From: Porphyromonas sp.
GTDB taxonomy: Bacteria; Bacteroidota; Bacteroidia; Bacteroidales; Porphyromonadaceae
Direction of reading: 5' to 3'
DNA: 32,307 bases
Assembly (NCBI GenBank): GCA_029983505.1
Contig: JASBZK010000023.1
Coordinates: forward strand, 1-32,307
The notes below the pieces were generated by a model that saw only the letters and a list, made by a program, of their open reading frames with translations, was not told where the DNA came from and searched no databases. The position numbers and the translations under genes were made by a program. Positions 32,095-32,307 of the stretch are shown piece after piece. The first letter of the stretch is position 1, and each line of letters starts with the position of its first letter.

Positions 32095-32307
32095 TCAATT
32101 CTTGTCGTGGCAAGAGCATTGACCATCCTCGTGGTGGTGATGGTGCCCGCCACAGCAATGGTCTCCTTCTTGTTTCTCGCCACAGCAGTCGCCATTCTCA
32201 TGATGATGACCGCCACAGCAACCTCCATCCTCGTGGTGATGATGGTGATGACCGCCACAGCAGTCGCCATCCTCGTGGTGGTGATGGTGATGGGTGCCCG
32301 TATAGGC
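32095..32307 (-). CDS. His/Cys-rich metal-binding C-terminal tail (partial, start outside window)
   Basis: The last 70 codons of a minus-strand protein that enters from the right edge. It is made of repeated blocks HHHHHHEDGDCCGG, HHHHHHEDGGCCGG, HHHENGDCCGE, DHCCGGHHHHHEDG and a final CSCHDKN, about 22 His and 10 Cys in 70 residues. Such tails bind Ni, Zn or Cu. In Bacteroidales a tail of this kind most often ends SlyD-type FKBP isomerases or nickel-handling proteins, but the catalytic part is outside the window, so the identity is open. A different, wrong frame over the same DNA starts with ATG and is a shadow. Confidence 0.75.
   Translation of the reverse strand, partial: AYTGTHHHHHHEDGDCCGGHHHHHHEDGGCCGGHHHENGDCCGEKQEGDHCCGGHHHHHEDGQCSCHDKN

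Noticed and set aside
32058..32270. Minus-strand frame of Ala/Val/Ile/Thr repeats
   Set aside because: It is the out-of-frame shadow of the His/Cys-rich tail; only the His/Cys frame makes a sensible protein and stays open to the window edge.

Overview
This window looks chromosomal and comes from a member of the Bacteroidota, most likely order Bacteroidales and probably close to Porphyromonas or Porphyromonadaceae. The evidence is the gene families (GldH, RicT with an N-terminal Cys cluster, a small acidic DUF2795 protein, single-chain GlyRS, AGE-type epimerase beside sialate lyase), promoters of the Bacteroidetes form TTTG-N19-TAnnTTTG, few Shine-Dalgarno sequences, and base composition of roughly 50% GC by eye. 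The genus is an inference. I see no insertion sequence, prophage, integrase or CRISPR array.

Layout. The left half is almost all minus strand. From right to left it reads nadE, an ABC-F ATPase and an ArgC-like protein (14368 to 9794), then nspC, ftsY, rimO, a membrane HU/LysM protein, queA and a MATE transporter fused to an HPPK-like domain (9576 to 2027), then ricT and gldH (1784 to 60). Many of these genes touch or overlap by 4 bases. A lone LolC/E-type permease runs on the plus strand (14565-15860). It converges on a minus-strand sialic-acid operon: sialate lyase, AGE epimerase and MFS transporter (19400 to 15992). Next come a minus-strand aquaporin, a plus-strand tRNA-Pro(GGG) and a strongly expressed-looking NlpE-like lipoprotein with a long structured leader. 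The plus-strand series then runs glycyl-tRNA synthetase, FKBP-like lipoprotein, surE, lpxB, an MFS transporter, recJ, recQ and a DUF2795 protein. At the right edge is the His/Cys-rich metal-binding tail of a minus-strand protein that starts outside the window.

How the genes work together. The nan cluster takes up sialic acid, cleaves it to ManNAc and epimerises that to GlcNAc. surE and lpxB, recJ and recQ, and ricT and gldH are pairs recalled as neighbours in this phylum. ftsY, rimO and queA belong to a translation and protein-targeting block.

Most notable. First, a dispersed repeat built on TTTTCGGTCTGTATCTC and its complement occurs in eight clusters. Six lie at 3' ends of transcription units, often as inverted pairs, and one lies inside the HU/LysM coding region, where it is translated. 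Second, queA is followed by a MATE transporter with a complete-looking but partly degenerate HPPK (FolK) domain at its C terminus. Third, the ArgC-like protein has Ser where the catalytic Cys should be. Fourth, the aquaporin reading frame appears to carry a TAA at codon 4 of its ancestral start. Fifth, the ABC-F protein has a degenerate second ATP site.
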